Assembly: GCA_964629015.1 (NCBI GenBank)
Contig: CAZVMN010000009.1
Coordinates: 96,881 to 160,880, forward strand
DNA length: 64,000 nt
Reading direction: 5' to 3'
DNA from: Oceanococcus sp964629015
Lineage (GTDB): Bacteria > Pseudomonadota > Gammaproteobacteria > Nevskiales > Oceanococcaceae
Each line of letters begins with the position of its first letter. The stretch's first letter is position 1. The notes beneath the pieces were generated by a model, which worked only from the letters and a program-made list of their open reading frames with translations, was not told where the DNA came from and ran no database searches. The position numbers were made by a program, and so were the translations under genes. Positions 8,115-16,811 of this stretch are shown one piece after another.

Positions 8115-9152
8115 ATGGAAACTCCCATCCGAGCCGGCGCACTGGACAGTTATGCCGCCTTGCTCACAAAACTTGGACACGATCCAGATTTGACGCTGCG
8201 GCAGGTGGGGCTTTCATTGGCCGCTTTGGCCGATGCTGAATCGCGCGTCTCTTATAAGAACGTCCTTCAGGCGCTGGAATATCCCGCGAGCACGCTTGGC
8301 ATTTCAGACTTTGGTCTGCAACTCGCGAACGAGCAGACCTTGGAGTTTCTCGGCCCCATCTTTCTCGCAATCCAGGCTGCCCCCAATGTGCATGAGGCGC
8401 TTGTGATCGCGGCCAAGTACATTCACTTCCATACCCCGGGTGTGACAATCGAGGTCATACCGGATGACCGGGAGCATGAGAGCGTGCAGTTGGTCATTCC
8501 GATTGCTGATCGTATTCAAGCCCGGCAGGCGATCGAACACGCCGTTGCGCATCTGGCCAAATTGGTCGACATCGTGTCGCAGGGCAATGTGTTTCCCAGT
8601 GCCATCTGCTTTCGTCACCGCCCCCTGAGTGAGTCGGCGCGCTACCGGGGTAGTCTGGGCATGACGCCCCGTTTTGAGCAGCCATTTGACGGCATCAAGT
8701 TGGACCTGCTCGCGAGTCGACGCAACTTGCCGAAAAGTAGCCCGTTGATGTTGCGCACAGTGGAGCAATACCTCAATGGCACGGCGCTGCCGCGCGACTT
8801 GCCGGTTGACGGTCAGCTGTCACAACTGCTGGCTCAGCTGATGCGATTTCGGACCGTCGACATCGCTGCAGCAGCCGGTGCATTGCGCCTGAATCCACGC
8901 ACCATGCAGCGAAAACTTAAAGCCCTTGGCACCAGCTTCGAACAAGTCCGAGACGCGACGCGCAAAGAACTGGCCAGGGAATATCTCGAAGACACCACCA
9001 TCCCGCTGGCACGCATCGCCCACAGCCTCGGCTATTCCGACCTCGCGGTTTTTCACCGAAGCTGCAAAAGGTGGTTTGATCAAACCCCAGCTACGTTCCG
9101 AGACAATGCTAGGCGTTTGAGCAGCCGCAGTGATTCAGACCTGTTTCGCTAG
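8115..9152 (+). CDS. AraC-family transcriptional regulator
   Basis: A 345-residue activator. The N-terminal 220 or so residues resemble the OruR/arabinose-binding-like sensor domain (SLAALADAESRVSYKNVLQALE). The C-terminal 90 carry two helix-turn-helix motifs (VDIAAAAGALRLNPRTMQRKL and LARIAHSLGYSDLAVFHRSCKRWFDQTP). ATG at 8115 has GAGGA upstream. It is divergent from cupin-SDR-hydrolase with a 119-base gap holding a direct repeat, so it very likely controls those genes and perhaps itself. The inducer is probably the pathway substrate, which is not known. Confidence 0.92.
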   Translation: METPIRAGALDSYAALLTKLGHDPDLTLRQVGLSLAALADAESRVSYKNVLQALEYPASTLGISDFGLQLANEQTLEFLGPIFLAIQAAPNVHEALVIAAKYIHFHTPGVTIEVIPDDREHESVQLVIPIADRIQARQAIEHAVAHLAKLVDIVSQGNVFPSAICFRHRPLSESARYRGSLGMTPRFEQPFDGIKLDLLASRRNLPKSSPLMLRTVEQYLNGTALPRDLPVDGQLSQLLAQLMRFRTVDIAAAAGALRLNPRTMQRKLKALGTSFEQVRDATRKELAREYLEDTTIPLARIAHSLGYSDLAVFHRSCKRWFDQTPATFRDNARRLSSRSDSDLFR

Positions 9153-9234
9153 ACAGGTGCGGTATCACCCAAAGTGCTGTCGTGATTGGCCGCTCTTCGA
9201 CGCAATCAAGCAGGTGGCGTATGGCGAGTGGGCA

Positions 9235-10350
9235 TCATGACGCGTCGCGGTGTTCGGCATTTTTCATGACTTCTGAGACCAACGGCCGCTCTTCTTCAGT
9301 GGCCAGCCAGTGACCCATTTTCCGTCTCGGTCGAGCGGACTTTCCGTACAGCAAAATCCGCCCCCCTGCCTGGTTTTCCGCCTTCTGAGCGAGTTCGGGA
9401 TCATGCAGGCCGTGCTGCGGGTAAATATTCCACATGGTCCCGGGTATCACGGGCTCAATGTCGGGCAGTGACATGCCAAGAACGCCTCGCACATGAGCCA
9501 TAAATTGGCTATGCGGGCTGACAAGTTGCGTGACGTGTCCACTGTTGTGAACCCGTGGGGCGATTTCGTTGACCATGAGTGTGTTCTCCTGATCGACGAA
9601 AAACTCGATGGTGAGTACGCCACGATAGTCCAGACCGTCGGCAACCTGTCGCCAGATGTTTTGTGCTGCTGAGGCAATCTCCGCAGGGAGCTGAGCGGGT
9701 ATATCAGAGCGGACCAACTGACCTTCACTGTGCCAGTTGGCGATTTCCGGATACAGCTTGATTTCGCCGTCATGGGCACGCATGCCAACGATGGAGAATT
9801 CCGAAACACCGGGCACCCAAGCTTCTAAGATGCAGGGCGCTTGAGCCAATTTGTCCCATGCTGCTGCGAGATCTTCAGAGCGCTCGACCTTCGCCTGACC
9901 ATAGCCGTCGTAACCACCATGACGGCGCTTCAAAACGGCAGGGAAGATAGCGCCCTGGGCAGCCGCTCGCATCGACGCTTCCGTGTCCACCGACCAAAAG
10001 CGAACTTGCGGGACGTTGAGCTCGGTCAGCAGGCCGCGTTGTAACAGGCGGTCACGCAGACGCGACATAACCCCCGGCTGGGGATAGACCGCGCAGTGCC
10101 TAGCGACGCTGAGCAAGGCTTCTTCGGGAATATGCTCATTGTCGAGTGTGACCACATCGCAGCTTTCACCTAAGCGCTGCAACGCGCTTGGGTCGTCGTA
10201 ATCACTCAGAATGAACTCATCACAGGCGTCGCGTGCGCAGGCGTCGCCATCGGGGCTGAGCACAATCGTTGACACATTCAGTTCGCGGGCCGCATGGCAC
10301 ATGAACATGGCCAGCTGGCCGCCGCCCAGAATGCCCAAAACCTGACTCAT
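9235..10350 (-). CDS. purK: 5-(carboxyamino)imidazole ribonucleotide synthase
   Basis: PurK uses ATP and bicarbonate to make N5-CAIR from AIR in purine biosynthesis. It is an ATP-grasp protein of 371 residues. It starts LGILGGGQLA, and the ATP-grasp core includes LKRRHGGYDGYGQ and, further on, MVNEIAPRVHNSGHVT. The ATG overlaps the purE stop by four bases (ATGA), so the two are translationally coupled. The C-terminus has LLYGKSARPRRKMGHW, usual for the family. Confidence 0.97.
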   Translation of the reverse strand: MSQVLGILGGGQLAMFMCHAARELNVSTIVLSPDGDACARDACDEFILSDYDDPSALQRLGESCDVVTLDNEHIPEEALLSVARHCAVYPQPGVMSRLRDRLLQRGLLTELNVPQVRFWSVDTEASMRAAAQGAIFPAVLKRRHGGYDGYGQAKVERSEDLAAAWDKLAQAPCILEAWVPGVSEFSIVGMRAHDGEIKLYPEIANWHSEGQLVRSDIPAQLPAEIASAAQNIWRQVADGLDYRGVLTIEFFVDQENTLMVNEIAPRVHNSGHVTQLVSPHSQFMAHVRGVLGMSLPDIEPVIPGTMWNIYPQHGLHDPELAQKAENQAGGRILLYGKSARPRRKMGHWLATEEERPLVSEVMKNAEHRDAS

Positions 10351-10847
10351 GCAAGCACCTGCTTGTCTGCGCTCTCCGTTTGCTTCTGGCGAAACTGCGC
10401 CAGTTGCTCCGACAAACTGCTGTCGCTCAGCGACAAAATGCTGATCGCACTGAGCGCCGCGTTTTTGGCGCCCGGTATCCCAATGGCGAAGGTTGGGACC
10501 GGAATGCCACCCGGCATCTGCACGATGGACAGCAAGGAATCAATGCCTCGCAACATGGAGGACTCTCGAGCAACCGGAACGCCAAGTACCGGCAATGTCG
10601 TTTTGGCTGCCAACATGCCGGGGAGATGGGCAGCGCCACCCGCTCCAGCAATAATGATTTGTATGCCGCGCTCTTTGGCCGTTTCGGCAAACCGGAACAT
10701 CTTGTCTGGTGTGCGGTGAGCAGATACCACTTCGGATACGTGAGGCACCGAGAATTCGCGAAGGATTTCGCTGGCATGTTGCATAACATCCCAGTCTGAT
10801 TGGCTGCCCATGACGACGGCGACAAGAGGTTTATCTGGAGGGTTCAT
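10347..10847 (-). CDS. purE: N5-carboxyaminoimidazole ribonucleotide mutase
   Basis: PurE moves the carboxyl group of N5-CAIR to C4, giving CAIR. It is 166 residues. The active-site motifs MGSQSDW (about 13-19), SAHRTPDKM and AGAGGAAHLPGM are intact, which marks the class I bacterial enzyme that works with PurK. It is the first gene of the purEK pair. The 267-base region upstream separates it from a divergent lipoprotein gene and must carry its promoter. Confidence 0.97.
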   Translation of the reverse strand: MNPPDKPLVAVVMGSQSDWDVMQHASEILREFSVPHVSEVVSAHRTPDKMFRFAETAKERGIQIIIAGAGGAAHLPGMLAAKTTLPVLGVPVARESSMLRGIDSLLSIVQMPGGIPVPTFAIGIPGAKNAALSAISILSLSDSSLSEQLAQFRQKQTESADKQVLA

Positions 10848-11114
10848 TTTGATGGTCCAAACAGAGTGGCTGGGGCATAAAATACCGGATTGCCGATCAC
10901 GATGTTGAGAGGAAACGTCAGGGTCACTGGCGGCAATTCATACCAATAAGAGCCCAGGCTTAGCTTGGCGGAGGGCCAAACTAACCAGCTTTGGTTAAAA
11001 ACCCAGGATTGGTTACCTTTGTGAGTGAAGCACGTAGGTCGCCCCGAATGGTCGTTAGTTTATAAAAAGAGCACTGAATCGGCGATCTTCGTTGATCATC
11101 AGTGAGGAGACAAG
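10848..11114. other. Divergent intergenic region, purE / lipoprotein
   Basis: The 267 bases carry no convincing gene. They contain a perfect inverted repeat TAACCA-gctt-TGGTTA (10982-10997) followed by another GGTTA at 11010-11014, which could be a regulator site. TATAAA at 11061-11066 could be a -10 for the plus-strand lipoprotein gene, but no clear -35 is visible. A PurR-like operator was not recognised. Confidence 0.35.
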
Positions 11115-12620
11115 ATGGTGTTACGTCAGTCCGTATGGTTGGTTTTGGTCAGTGTTGTGTTGGTCTTGGTCTCGGGGTGTGGCGGTAAGCAAGCGGTTTC
11201 TCTGGGCGAGGGAGATACAACGCACGTCGCAACCGGTCCCGAACGACCTGCCGATCTGCCCGATACTCGACCCGAAAGGCCGAAGTTGCCGGCAGGCGTT
11301 GCCTGCGGTTGGCAGATCGCCTCGGATATCAACATCACCAACATCGCGTTCCCAGATGAATCCGCGAAATACTGGGTGGCGATCATTCCTCACGTGCCCG
11401 GCACCCGCGTGCGCATCGATGGCCGCTTTGGGCACATGAGGTATTTCTCTTACAACGTTTACGATCCGGTTCTGCGCCCCGTCGATGCGATTGCCGATGA
11501 AGAGATCATGCCGGCCGACGATCAGCCCAATCCGTTTTTTGATCAGAGCGCGCCCTTGGGAGGCGGTTACACCGTCTATGTGGAATTTACCGCCAAGCCA
11601 GATGAGCCAGCATCCAACACCATTTATTCGGGTGCGATTCCGTCGGGGGAGAGCGCTTACCCCAATCCGATCGGTACCGGCATTTTCTATCGCAGCTACG
11701 TGCCGGAGGAAGGCTATGACTTCGATGGTGGTGTCGGGCTTCCCGTCCTGACCCTGGAAACGGCCGATGGCAGCCAGGAACTGCTGCCGTTTGCGGATTG
11801 TGATGAACCCGCGGCGCCGACGCTGGGCGGGAACGTCCCTGACCCTGGCCTGAACAGCCTGCTACTGGAGGCTGACATACCCGATGCGCTGCTCGGTGCC
11901 GTGAACTTTCCGACCGCCGTCATGCCGCCCCGATCCAAGGTGTTCTACGGGCTGCCGACCGTAGTCCTGCAGACCTTGGGCAACATTGTGGGCGTGCCAT
12001 TGGGAGAGCAGCCCAGCGGTTTGCCGCTGACGGGAGGCGGCGGATTTCTCAGCAATATCCACAACAAGTACATCTCGATCGCGTTCTCCAGACACTTCGG
12101 CTCAAGCTATGTTGTCCGCGGGCGGGCGCCCAGCTGGCGCGGCGCTCCCGGGGTGGGCTGGAGCGAGGAACAACTGCGCTTCTGGTCGGTATGCCAGGCT
12201 GAATTCGCAACCCAGCGCTATGTGGCTTGCGCCCGTGATGACCAGGTCGCGGTGGACGAGGAGGGGTTTTACACGGTCATGGTCACCGATCCGGCAGATC
12301 GCCCGGAATGGGCCAGGGCTGAGAACGGTATCACCTGGCTGCCCTGGGGGCCGTTCCCCGATGGCTTGATCATTTATCGTCACATGCTCCCGCATCCGAA
12401 CTTCATGGAAACCATCGCCAATGTGCCCCAAGGCACGGCGCCGGAGGATGTCATGGGGGACTACAAGCCGATCGGCGCCTACTGTTATGACGAGCAATTG
12501 AATATGGCGGCTGAGTCTGCCGCGGACCTGTTCGCGGCCTGTCTTGATGCCACTGTGCAACAGGGTGAGCAGACCGGATTGTTTCCAGGGGGTGTGCCGG
12601 GCAGGCTGGCCGGAGGCTAA
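11115..12620 (+). CDS. Large predicted lipoprotein of unknown function
   Basis: Predicted lipoprotein of 501 residues with signal peptide and lipobox VSGC (Cys22). A Pro-rich linker (residues 40-58) leads into a globular part. Recognisable stretches are YWVAIIPHVPGTRVRIDGRF (about 97-116), MRYFSYNVYD, IHNKYISIAFSR and FWSVCQAEFATQRYVACARD. The overall look recalls the DUF1214/DUF1254 class, but I would not assign it. Paired cysteines suggest an oxidising, extracytoplasmic location. The next gene, 90 bases on, is a protease-like lipoprotein in the same direction, so the two may act together at the envelope. Confidence 0.7.
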   Translation: MVLRQSVWLVLVSVVLVLVSGCGGKQAVSLGEGDTTHVATGPERPADLPDTRPERPKLPAGVACGWQIASDINITNIAFPDESAKYWVAIIPHVPGTRVRIDGRFGHMRYFSYNVYDPVLRPVDAIADEEIMPADDQPNPFFDQSAPLGGGYTVYVEFTAKPDEPASNTIYSGAIPSGESAYPNPIGTGIFYRSYVPEEGYDFDGGVGLPVLTLETADGSQELLPFADCDEPAAPTLGGNVPDPGLNSLLLEADIPDALLGAVNFPTAVMPPRSKVFYGLPTVVLQTLGNIVGVPLGEQPSGLPLTGGGGFLSNIHNKYISIAFSRHFGSSYVVRGRAPSWRGAPGVGWSEEQLRFWSVCQAEFATQRYVACARDDQVAVDEEGFYTVMVTDPADRPEWARAENGITWLPWGPFPDGLIIYRHMLPHPNFMETIANVPQGTAPEDVMGDYKPIGAYCYDEQLNMAAESAADLFAACLDATVQQGEQTGLFPGGVPGRLAGG

Positions 12621-12709
12621 GCTTTCAGCACAGCAGCTGGGCCTGCGTGGGGAACAAAAACATCGCCGGAGCCGTGTAAGCGCACTCCAAAGCTTTTCAT
12701 GGTTGTGCG

Positions 12710-14155
12710 ATGTCCATTCTGCGTTATGTCTCCCTGGCCGCTGCGGCGTTTCTTGTTGTCGCCTGTGGTGGACGGGCCACCGATACCGCCCGGCAGAGTG
12801 CGGGTGTCAATAGCGAAACGTCGGACAGCGCGGAGGTGTCGGTCACGCCGTCGTCCGGGCCACGGGCCGAAACAGACGGCATTGATTCGGTGGCCAAGCC
12901 GCGAACTGTGGTGGCGGTGATTGATACCGGTATCAACATGTATCACCAACATTGGTACCAAGGCAGCGCCATCTATCCCGACGCCGCTCCGGATGCAGTC
13001 ACCCAATCCGTGCTGGATGAGTTTGGCATTGCCCCAAGCTGTGTCATGGAACTCACCCGCAGCGGAGATTTCACCGCTGACTACGAGCATGATGTGGCTC
13101 GCGATGAGTGGAGCAAAGCGTTGCAGTGCGAAGCAGTTTGGTTCAAAGGCACAAACGTGATTGCCAGTGCCGTTTCGCCGGGCACCATTCCCGTCATGCC
13201 CGACGACGAGAGCGATACCCATGGTTCAGGGACGTCGGCATCGGTCCTGAATGCCAACCCGGAAACGGTGCTGTACTTCCTCGAAGGCACTGCGGATGCG
13301 GCAGAAGTGAAGGCGTTTTCACACCCTGCAGTCGATATCGTCACCACCAGTTACGGACCAATCGGTTCGATTCCCTTGCCCGGCAATTTGACTGACAGCT
13401 TCAAGGGTGTCTACACCAACGGCAAACTGCACTTTGGCGCGTGTGACAACACCCCGGCTCTGGCGCAAGCGGATTCGACCTGCGGCCCGTGGTGGAGCAT
13501 TGGCGTGGCTGGCTTTGAAGAAACCGCTGAGAACGAGCCGGAAAGCTCATCAATGGGGCGTCAGCCGGTGTCCGGCAGCTTCCCCGATTTTCTCGCTGAC
13601 TTCACTCAGACGCTGCCGTATTGCCAGGCTTGTGAAGACGGCTACGACGATGGTGTGGGTGGCACGAGTTTCGCCACGCCGCGCTCCGCGGGGATTGCTT
13701 CACGCATTTTGTTGCAGGCGCGTCGTCAGGCCAATCACCTGATGGGAATTGACTTGGAAGGTGGCAGTGAGCCTCTGATGGTGAATGCCGGTGATATTGC
13801 GATCAGCAACTGGCAGATCCGTCGCGCGTTGGAAGAAGCGGCTTGGGTGCCGGGCATCGAAGACTACGATCCAGCCGCCGCAGTGTTTGAGTTTGGCCCG
13901 GGTTATCCGATTCCGCCGGTTGCACCGTGGGCTTTTATCGGCTGGGGGGTGTTGACCGATCTGGCAGACAAAGGCGTGATTGACGCTGCGATGGCGCATC
14001 TGGGCTTGGGCGGTGAGGCCGTGTTCAAATCGGCCGACTACTGCCTGTTCAACTCCGCCAACATGCAGGTGCGCAAGCTGTACTGGGACAATCTCAACGT
14101 GGGTAGTGAAACATTCCAGAATGCGCCGGACCCTGACCCGTATATTGGTTGCTGA
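12710..14155 (+). CDS. Subtilisin-like (S8) serine protease, lipoprotein
   Basis: A 481-residue S8-family protease predicted to be lipid-anchored (lipobox VVAC, Cys19). The catalytic triad is visible: Asp72 in VVAVIDTGIN, His171 in DTHGSGTSASV and Ser320 in GGTSFATP. Between Asp and His the insert is much longer (about 100 residues) than in subtilisin and contains several Cys. There is no obvious cleavable propeptide, only an acidic Ser/Thr-rich linker of about 45 residues. The C-terminus is a roughly 140-residue extension ending in a Cys. It lies 90 bases after the large lipoprotein gene and may process or degrade surface proteins. Confidence 0.82.
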   Translation: MSILRYVSLAAAAFLVVACGGRATDTARQSAGVNSETSDSAEVSVTPSSGPRAETDGIDSVAKPRTVVAVIDTGINMYHQHWYQGSAIYPDAAPDAVTQSVLDEFGIAPSCVMELTRSGDFTADYEHDVARDEWSKALQCEAVWFKGTNVIASAVSPGTIPVMPDDESDTHGSGTSASVLNANPETVLYFLEGTADAAEVKAFSHPAVDIVTTSYGPIGSIPLPGNLTDSFKGVYTNGKLHFGACDNTPALAQADSTCGPWWSIGVAGFEETAENEPESSSMGRQPVSGSFPDFLADFTQTLPYCQACEDGYDDGVGGTSFATPRSAGIASRILLQARRQANHLMGIDLEGGSEPLMVNAGDIAISNWQIRRALEEAAWVPGIEDYDPAAAVFEFGPGYPIPPVAPWAFIGWGVLTDLADKGVIDAAMAHLGLGGEAVFKSADYCLFNSANMQVRKLYWDNLNVGSETFQNAPDPDPYIGC

Positions 14156-14238
14156 AGATGGAAGAGTCTGCAGCGTTGTCCCGCCTCAAGGCCTGCGCTT
14201 GAACTCGCGTTAAGTTAGGCCGCCGCGGCGGATGCCGT

Positions 14239-14270
14239 TGGGTGATTCAGAGTGTCCTCTGAATCACCCA
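14239..14270. terminator. Hairpin between convergent genes, overlapping the hupE-like stop
   Basis: A perfect 14-bp stem (tgggtgattcagag / ctctgaatcaccca) with a tgtc loop. It contains the last codons and the TGA (14247-14249) of the minus-strand gene and lies 83 bases past the S8 protease stop. Neither side has a T-run, so it is more likely a bidirectional transcript-end stabiliser or weak terminator than a classical one. Confidence 0.5.
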
Positions 14271-15353
14271 GTAAACCGCAACCAAAGTCACGCTCAGCGA
14301 GCCGGCTACGCGTATACCCGGGTTGTAGAGCGCGCTGCGCCGAAGGGCGAACGCGATGGGGATGAAGACCAGCACGATGGCCAGTTGCCCCAGTTCGACA
14401 CCCACATTGAAGCTGAGCAGACTGAGCAGGCGCATGGTGTCCGGCAGTCCCAGGTCACTTAAGGCCGAGGCAAATCCAAAGCCGTGGATCAGGCCGAACA
14501 GAAAAGCAAACACCCAGCGCTTGTGACCAAACAGCGGAAACAGATTGTTCAGCGCGGCGATGGCAACCGAGGCCGCGATGGCAATCTCGATGGGTTTGAT
14601 GGGCACGGTCACGACGCCCAGCATGGCCAGTGTCAGGGTGATCGAATGCGCCACGGTGAATGCGGTGACAACACCAACAACGTCACGCACGCTGCCGCGC
14701 AGATCGGGGGCAGGGTGCCAGCGTCCTTTGTCGTGAACCAGCACCGCGGGTAGCAGCAACGCGAGCAGGAAAAGAATATGGTCGAGGCCAATCCAGATGT
14801 GCCAGATGCCTTGCCAGAGATAGTCACCTGCGGTGGTCCAATACGATGGCTGAGACAGCGAGAATGCGCGTGGTCCTGCGCCTGGAATCAGCACGGCGCT
14901 GTGCGTGATGGTGCCGGTTTGCAGCGTCAGTATGCCGCGGTGGGTTGGGTCTGCGAGATGCAGAAAGGAATAATCCAGGCTGACGTTTTCGGACGAGCGA
15001 ATCGGGCAATCCGCGGAAATCGAGAGCCAGGCGAATGGCCCGTCGTTGCGGTCGTTGACCAGCAAATCTTCGATCTGCACGGGTTCACACGTGGTATTGC
15101 CACGAGAAAAGCTCAGCCATGTTTGGGCTTGCAGCGACAGCATGGGCAGCGCGGAGTGGAGCTCATCCCAGCTGAGCTGAGTATCACCGTCGCGGTCCAT
15201 GTCCACCTGTGTGACCAGATCGCGTAAGGCGATTTGCCAATGGCCACTGACACCATCCGAGCTCAGCGTCAGCTCCAGATAGCTGTCGCTGGGTTGATGC
15301 GCCTGGCTGCTCGCTGACCACAGGCACATCAGTGCAAAAATCAGATGTCTCAC
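14247..15353 (-). CDS. HupE/UreJ-like membrane protein with EF-hand
   Basis: A 368-residue protein with signal peptide (cleavage near SSQA-HQP), an extracytoplasmic domain of about 155 residues and a C-terminal block of six or so membrane helices. The latter contains WHIWIGLDHILFLLALLLP, FTVAHSITL and GLIHGFGFA, the His-rich signatures of the HupE/UreJ_2 family, linked elsewhere to metal transport. The periplasmic part holds an EF-hand-like loop DMDRDGDTQLSWDE, a possible calcium site. GTG at 15353 makes a four-base GTGA overlap with the upstream TPR gene; a GTG two codons earlier is possible. It is the last gene of the DUF4331 cluster. The transported substrate is not predictable. Confidence 0.85.
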   Translation of the reverse strand: MRHLIFALMCLWSASSQAHQPSDSYLELTLSSDGVSGHWQIALRDLVTQVDMDRDGDTQLSWDELHSALPMLSLQAQTWLSFSRGNTTCEPVQIEDLLVNDRNDGPFAWLSISADCPIRSSENVSLDYSFLHLADPTHRGILTLQTGTITHSAVLIPGAGPRAFSLSQPSYWTTAGDYLWQGIWHIWIGLDHILFLLALLLPAVLVHDKGRWHPAPDLRGSVRDVVGVVTAFTVAHSITLTLAMLGVVTVPIKPIEIAIAASVAIAALNNLFPLFGHKRWVFAFLFGLIHGFGFASALSDLGLPDTMRLLSLLSFNVGVELGQLAIVLVFIPIAFALRRSALYNPGIRVAGSLSVTLVAVYWVIQRTL

Positions 15354-16492
15354 AACCACGGTTCTAGCCTCGTGTCTTGCAGGCCACTGCGTGTGAGCCA
15401 GCGGCGCACCGTATCGGCTGCTTCGGGTTGCTGGGCGCGCGCGGCGCTCTCCAGCAGCAGGCGTGCATCATCGGGCTCGCGCTGCTCATTCCAGTTTTCA
15501 CGCGCAACGCGCAGGGCGTCCAGGTGCTGGCCACGTGCCAGCAGGTACAGCGCTTGAGTGCGCCGGTGTGGGGAGCGGTCGCGGCGCGATCCAGCGGCAA
15601 ACCCCGCACTGAGTTGCTCGGCCAGCGCCTGCTGGCTCGGATGATTGGTCGCCTTCATGGCCAAGTACAACGGCAGGAGGAGTGCGTCGGCCTGCACATC
15701 AGCCGGAATGTGCTCAATCACTTTCTGCGCTTGATCGCGTGCGATCAACCAATGCGCATAGGTGGCGCGGATGTCGATGTCGTCTGGGTACTCGGACAGA
15801 GCAATATCGAACAGCGCTTGTGACTCCGCATCGTCGCCGGCACGGATGGCCATGTCGATGCGTTCGGCCAGATACCAGGCATCAATGGCTGCGGGCTGAG
15901 TCTGTCGCTGGTTTTGCAAGGCGCTGAGCCGCGCTCGCGCGTCGGTGAGTTGGCCACTTAAACCATCAATCGCCGCGCTGCACAAGGTGGCAACAAACGG
16001 ATCACTGAGTTCGCTCAGTGCGGTGCACGCTTGCGCGGCTTCCGGATAGCGACCCTGCACGCGCAAAATCGTGGCCCGGGTCAACCAGGCTTGAGCATTG
16101 CGCGGTTGTGTCTCGAGGACACGGTTGAGATCGTCAAGAGCACCATCGAAGTCATGCCAAGACTGGCGCAATGTTGCGCGCATCAAGAGGACTTCGTTGG
16201 GCGGTTCGGCTTGATTCCACCAGGGCTGTAAAACCCCGCGGGCATAGCCGAGTTCGCGCGGATCAGCCGTGCTTCGGGCGCGTTGAATGAAAATCCGCGC
16301 GAGGTTGGTGGCTTGTGTGACGTTGAGTTGAGCGTGGCTGATGCGGCGCACTTGCTCGGCGGACGGCGGTATTTGCAGCAGAACCGCGCCGGGTTCTGAC
16401 GGTTTGTAAGGCGCAGGCGTTGCAACCACTGGCATCAACGTCGCCAAAAGAAAAAGCCCCCGCGTCAAGCGGGGGCTGATATTCCGGCACAT
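15350..16492 (-). CDS. Secreted tetratricopeptide-repeat protein
   Basis: A 380-residue protein with a Sec signal (GLFLLATLMPVVATPA) followed by helical repeats. The clearest TPR units are around DFDGALDDLNRVLETQPRNA and QAWLTRATILRVQGRYPEAA, with weaker repeats to the end. ATG at 16492 is chosen because it begins the signal peptide directly and lies one base past the upstream stop. Codons 5-15 also form a strong terminator hairpin. The stop overlaps the hupE-like start, indicating coupled translation. It is probably a periplasmic scaffold for the DUF4331/HupE cluster; the function is inferred from context only. Confidence 0.8.
   Translation of the reverse strand: MCRNISPRLTRGLFLLATLMPVVATPAPYKPSEPGAVLLQIPPSAEQVRRISHAQLNVTQATNLARIFIQRARSTADPRELGYARGVLQPWWNQAEPPNEVLLMRATLRQSWHDFDGALDDLNRVLETQPRNAQAWLTRATILRVQGRYPEAAQACTALSELSDPFVATLCSAAIDGLSGQLTDARARLSALQNQRQTQPAAIDAWYLAERIDMAIRAGDDAESQALFDIALSEYPDDIDIRATYAHWLIARDQAQKVIEHIPADVQADALLLPLYLAMKATNHPSQQALAEQLSAGFAAGSRRDRSPHRRTQALYLLARGQHLDALRVARENWNEQREPDDARLLLESAARAQQPEAADTVRRWLTRSGLQDTRLEPWL
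16447..16477 (-). terminator. Intrinsic terminator inside the start of the TPR gene
   Basis: Read on the minus strand: AGCCCCCGC, loop TTGAC, GCGGGGGCT (9-bp perfect stem, 16455-16477), then TTTTTCTTTT. This is a textbook Rho-independent terminator, yet it lies within codons 5-15 of the TPR reading frame. It could end most transcripts of the DUF4331-lipoprotein pair and act as an attenuator for the TPR-hupE part. Confidence 0.75.
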
Positions 16493-16493
16493 C

Positions 16494-16808
16494 TTATTGA
16501 TTGACCGGAATAGGGGAGCCCGTTTCCGTGGTGTCGTTGAAACCAAACGCGCCGCCGTTGACGGCAAACGGTTCGTCGACATCCGAGCGGCTGCGCGACA
16601 AGGTAAGCACTTGCGACGTCGTACCGACTTGTTGTGTCGGAGTCGGTGTCGGCGTGGCCGTGGGCGTCGCGGTGGCGACCGGACTAGGCGTTGGCTGTGC
16701 TGATGGCGCCGGGGTGCGGTCTGGGAACGAGATATTGCTCTCGCTGCAGCCCGTCACCGCCAGCAGCGTCAGCACGCCCAGCGCGGTTAGAGTGGGTAGG
16801 CGTGTCAT
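16494..16808 (-). CDS. Small Pro/Thr-rich lipoprotein
   Basis: A 104-residue protein with a clear lipobox (AVTGC, Cys21). A low-complexity Pro-Thr-Ala spacer (about residues 32-59, TPTATPTPTP-type) leads to a short C-terminal segment with SQVLTLSRSRSDVDEPFAVN and GAFGFNDTTETGSPIPVN. No family is recognised. The PT spacer suggests a tether that holds a small domain away from the membrane. It starts three bases after the DUF4331 gene and ends one base before the TPR gene, so it belongs to the same cluster. Confidence 0.75.
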   Translation of the reverse strand: MTRLPTLTALGVLTLLAVTGCSESNISFPDRTPAPSAQPTPSPVATATPTATPTPTPTQQVGTTSQVLTLSRSRSDVDEPFAVNGGAFGFNDTTETGSPIPVNQ

Positions 16809-16811
16809 GAC

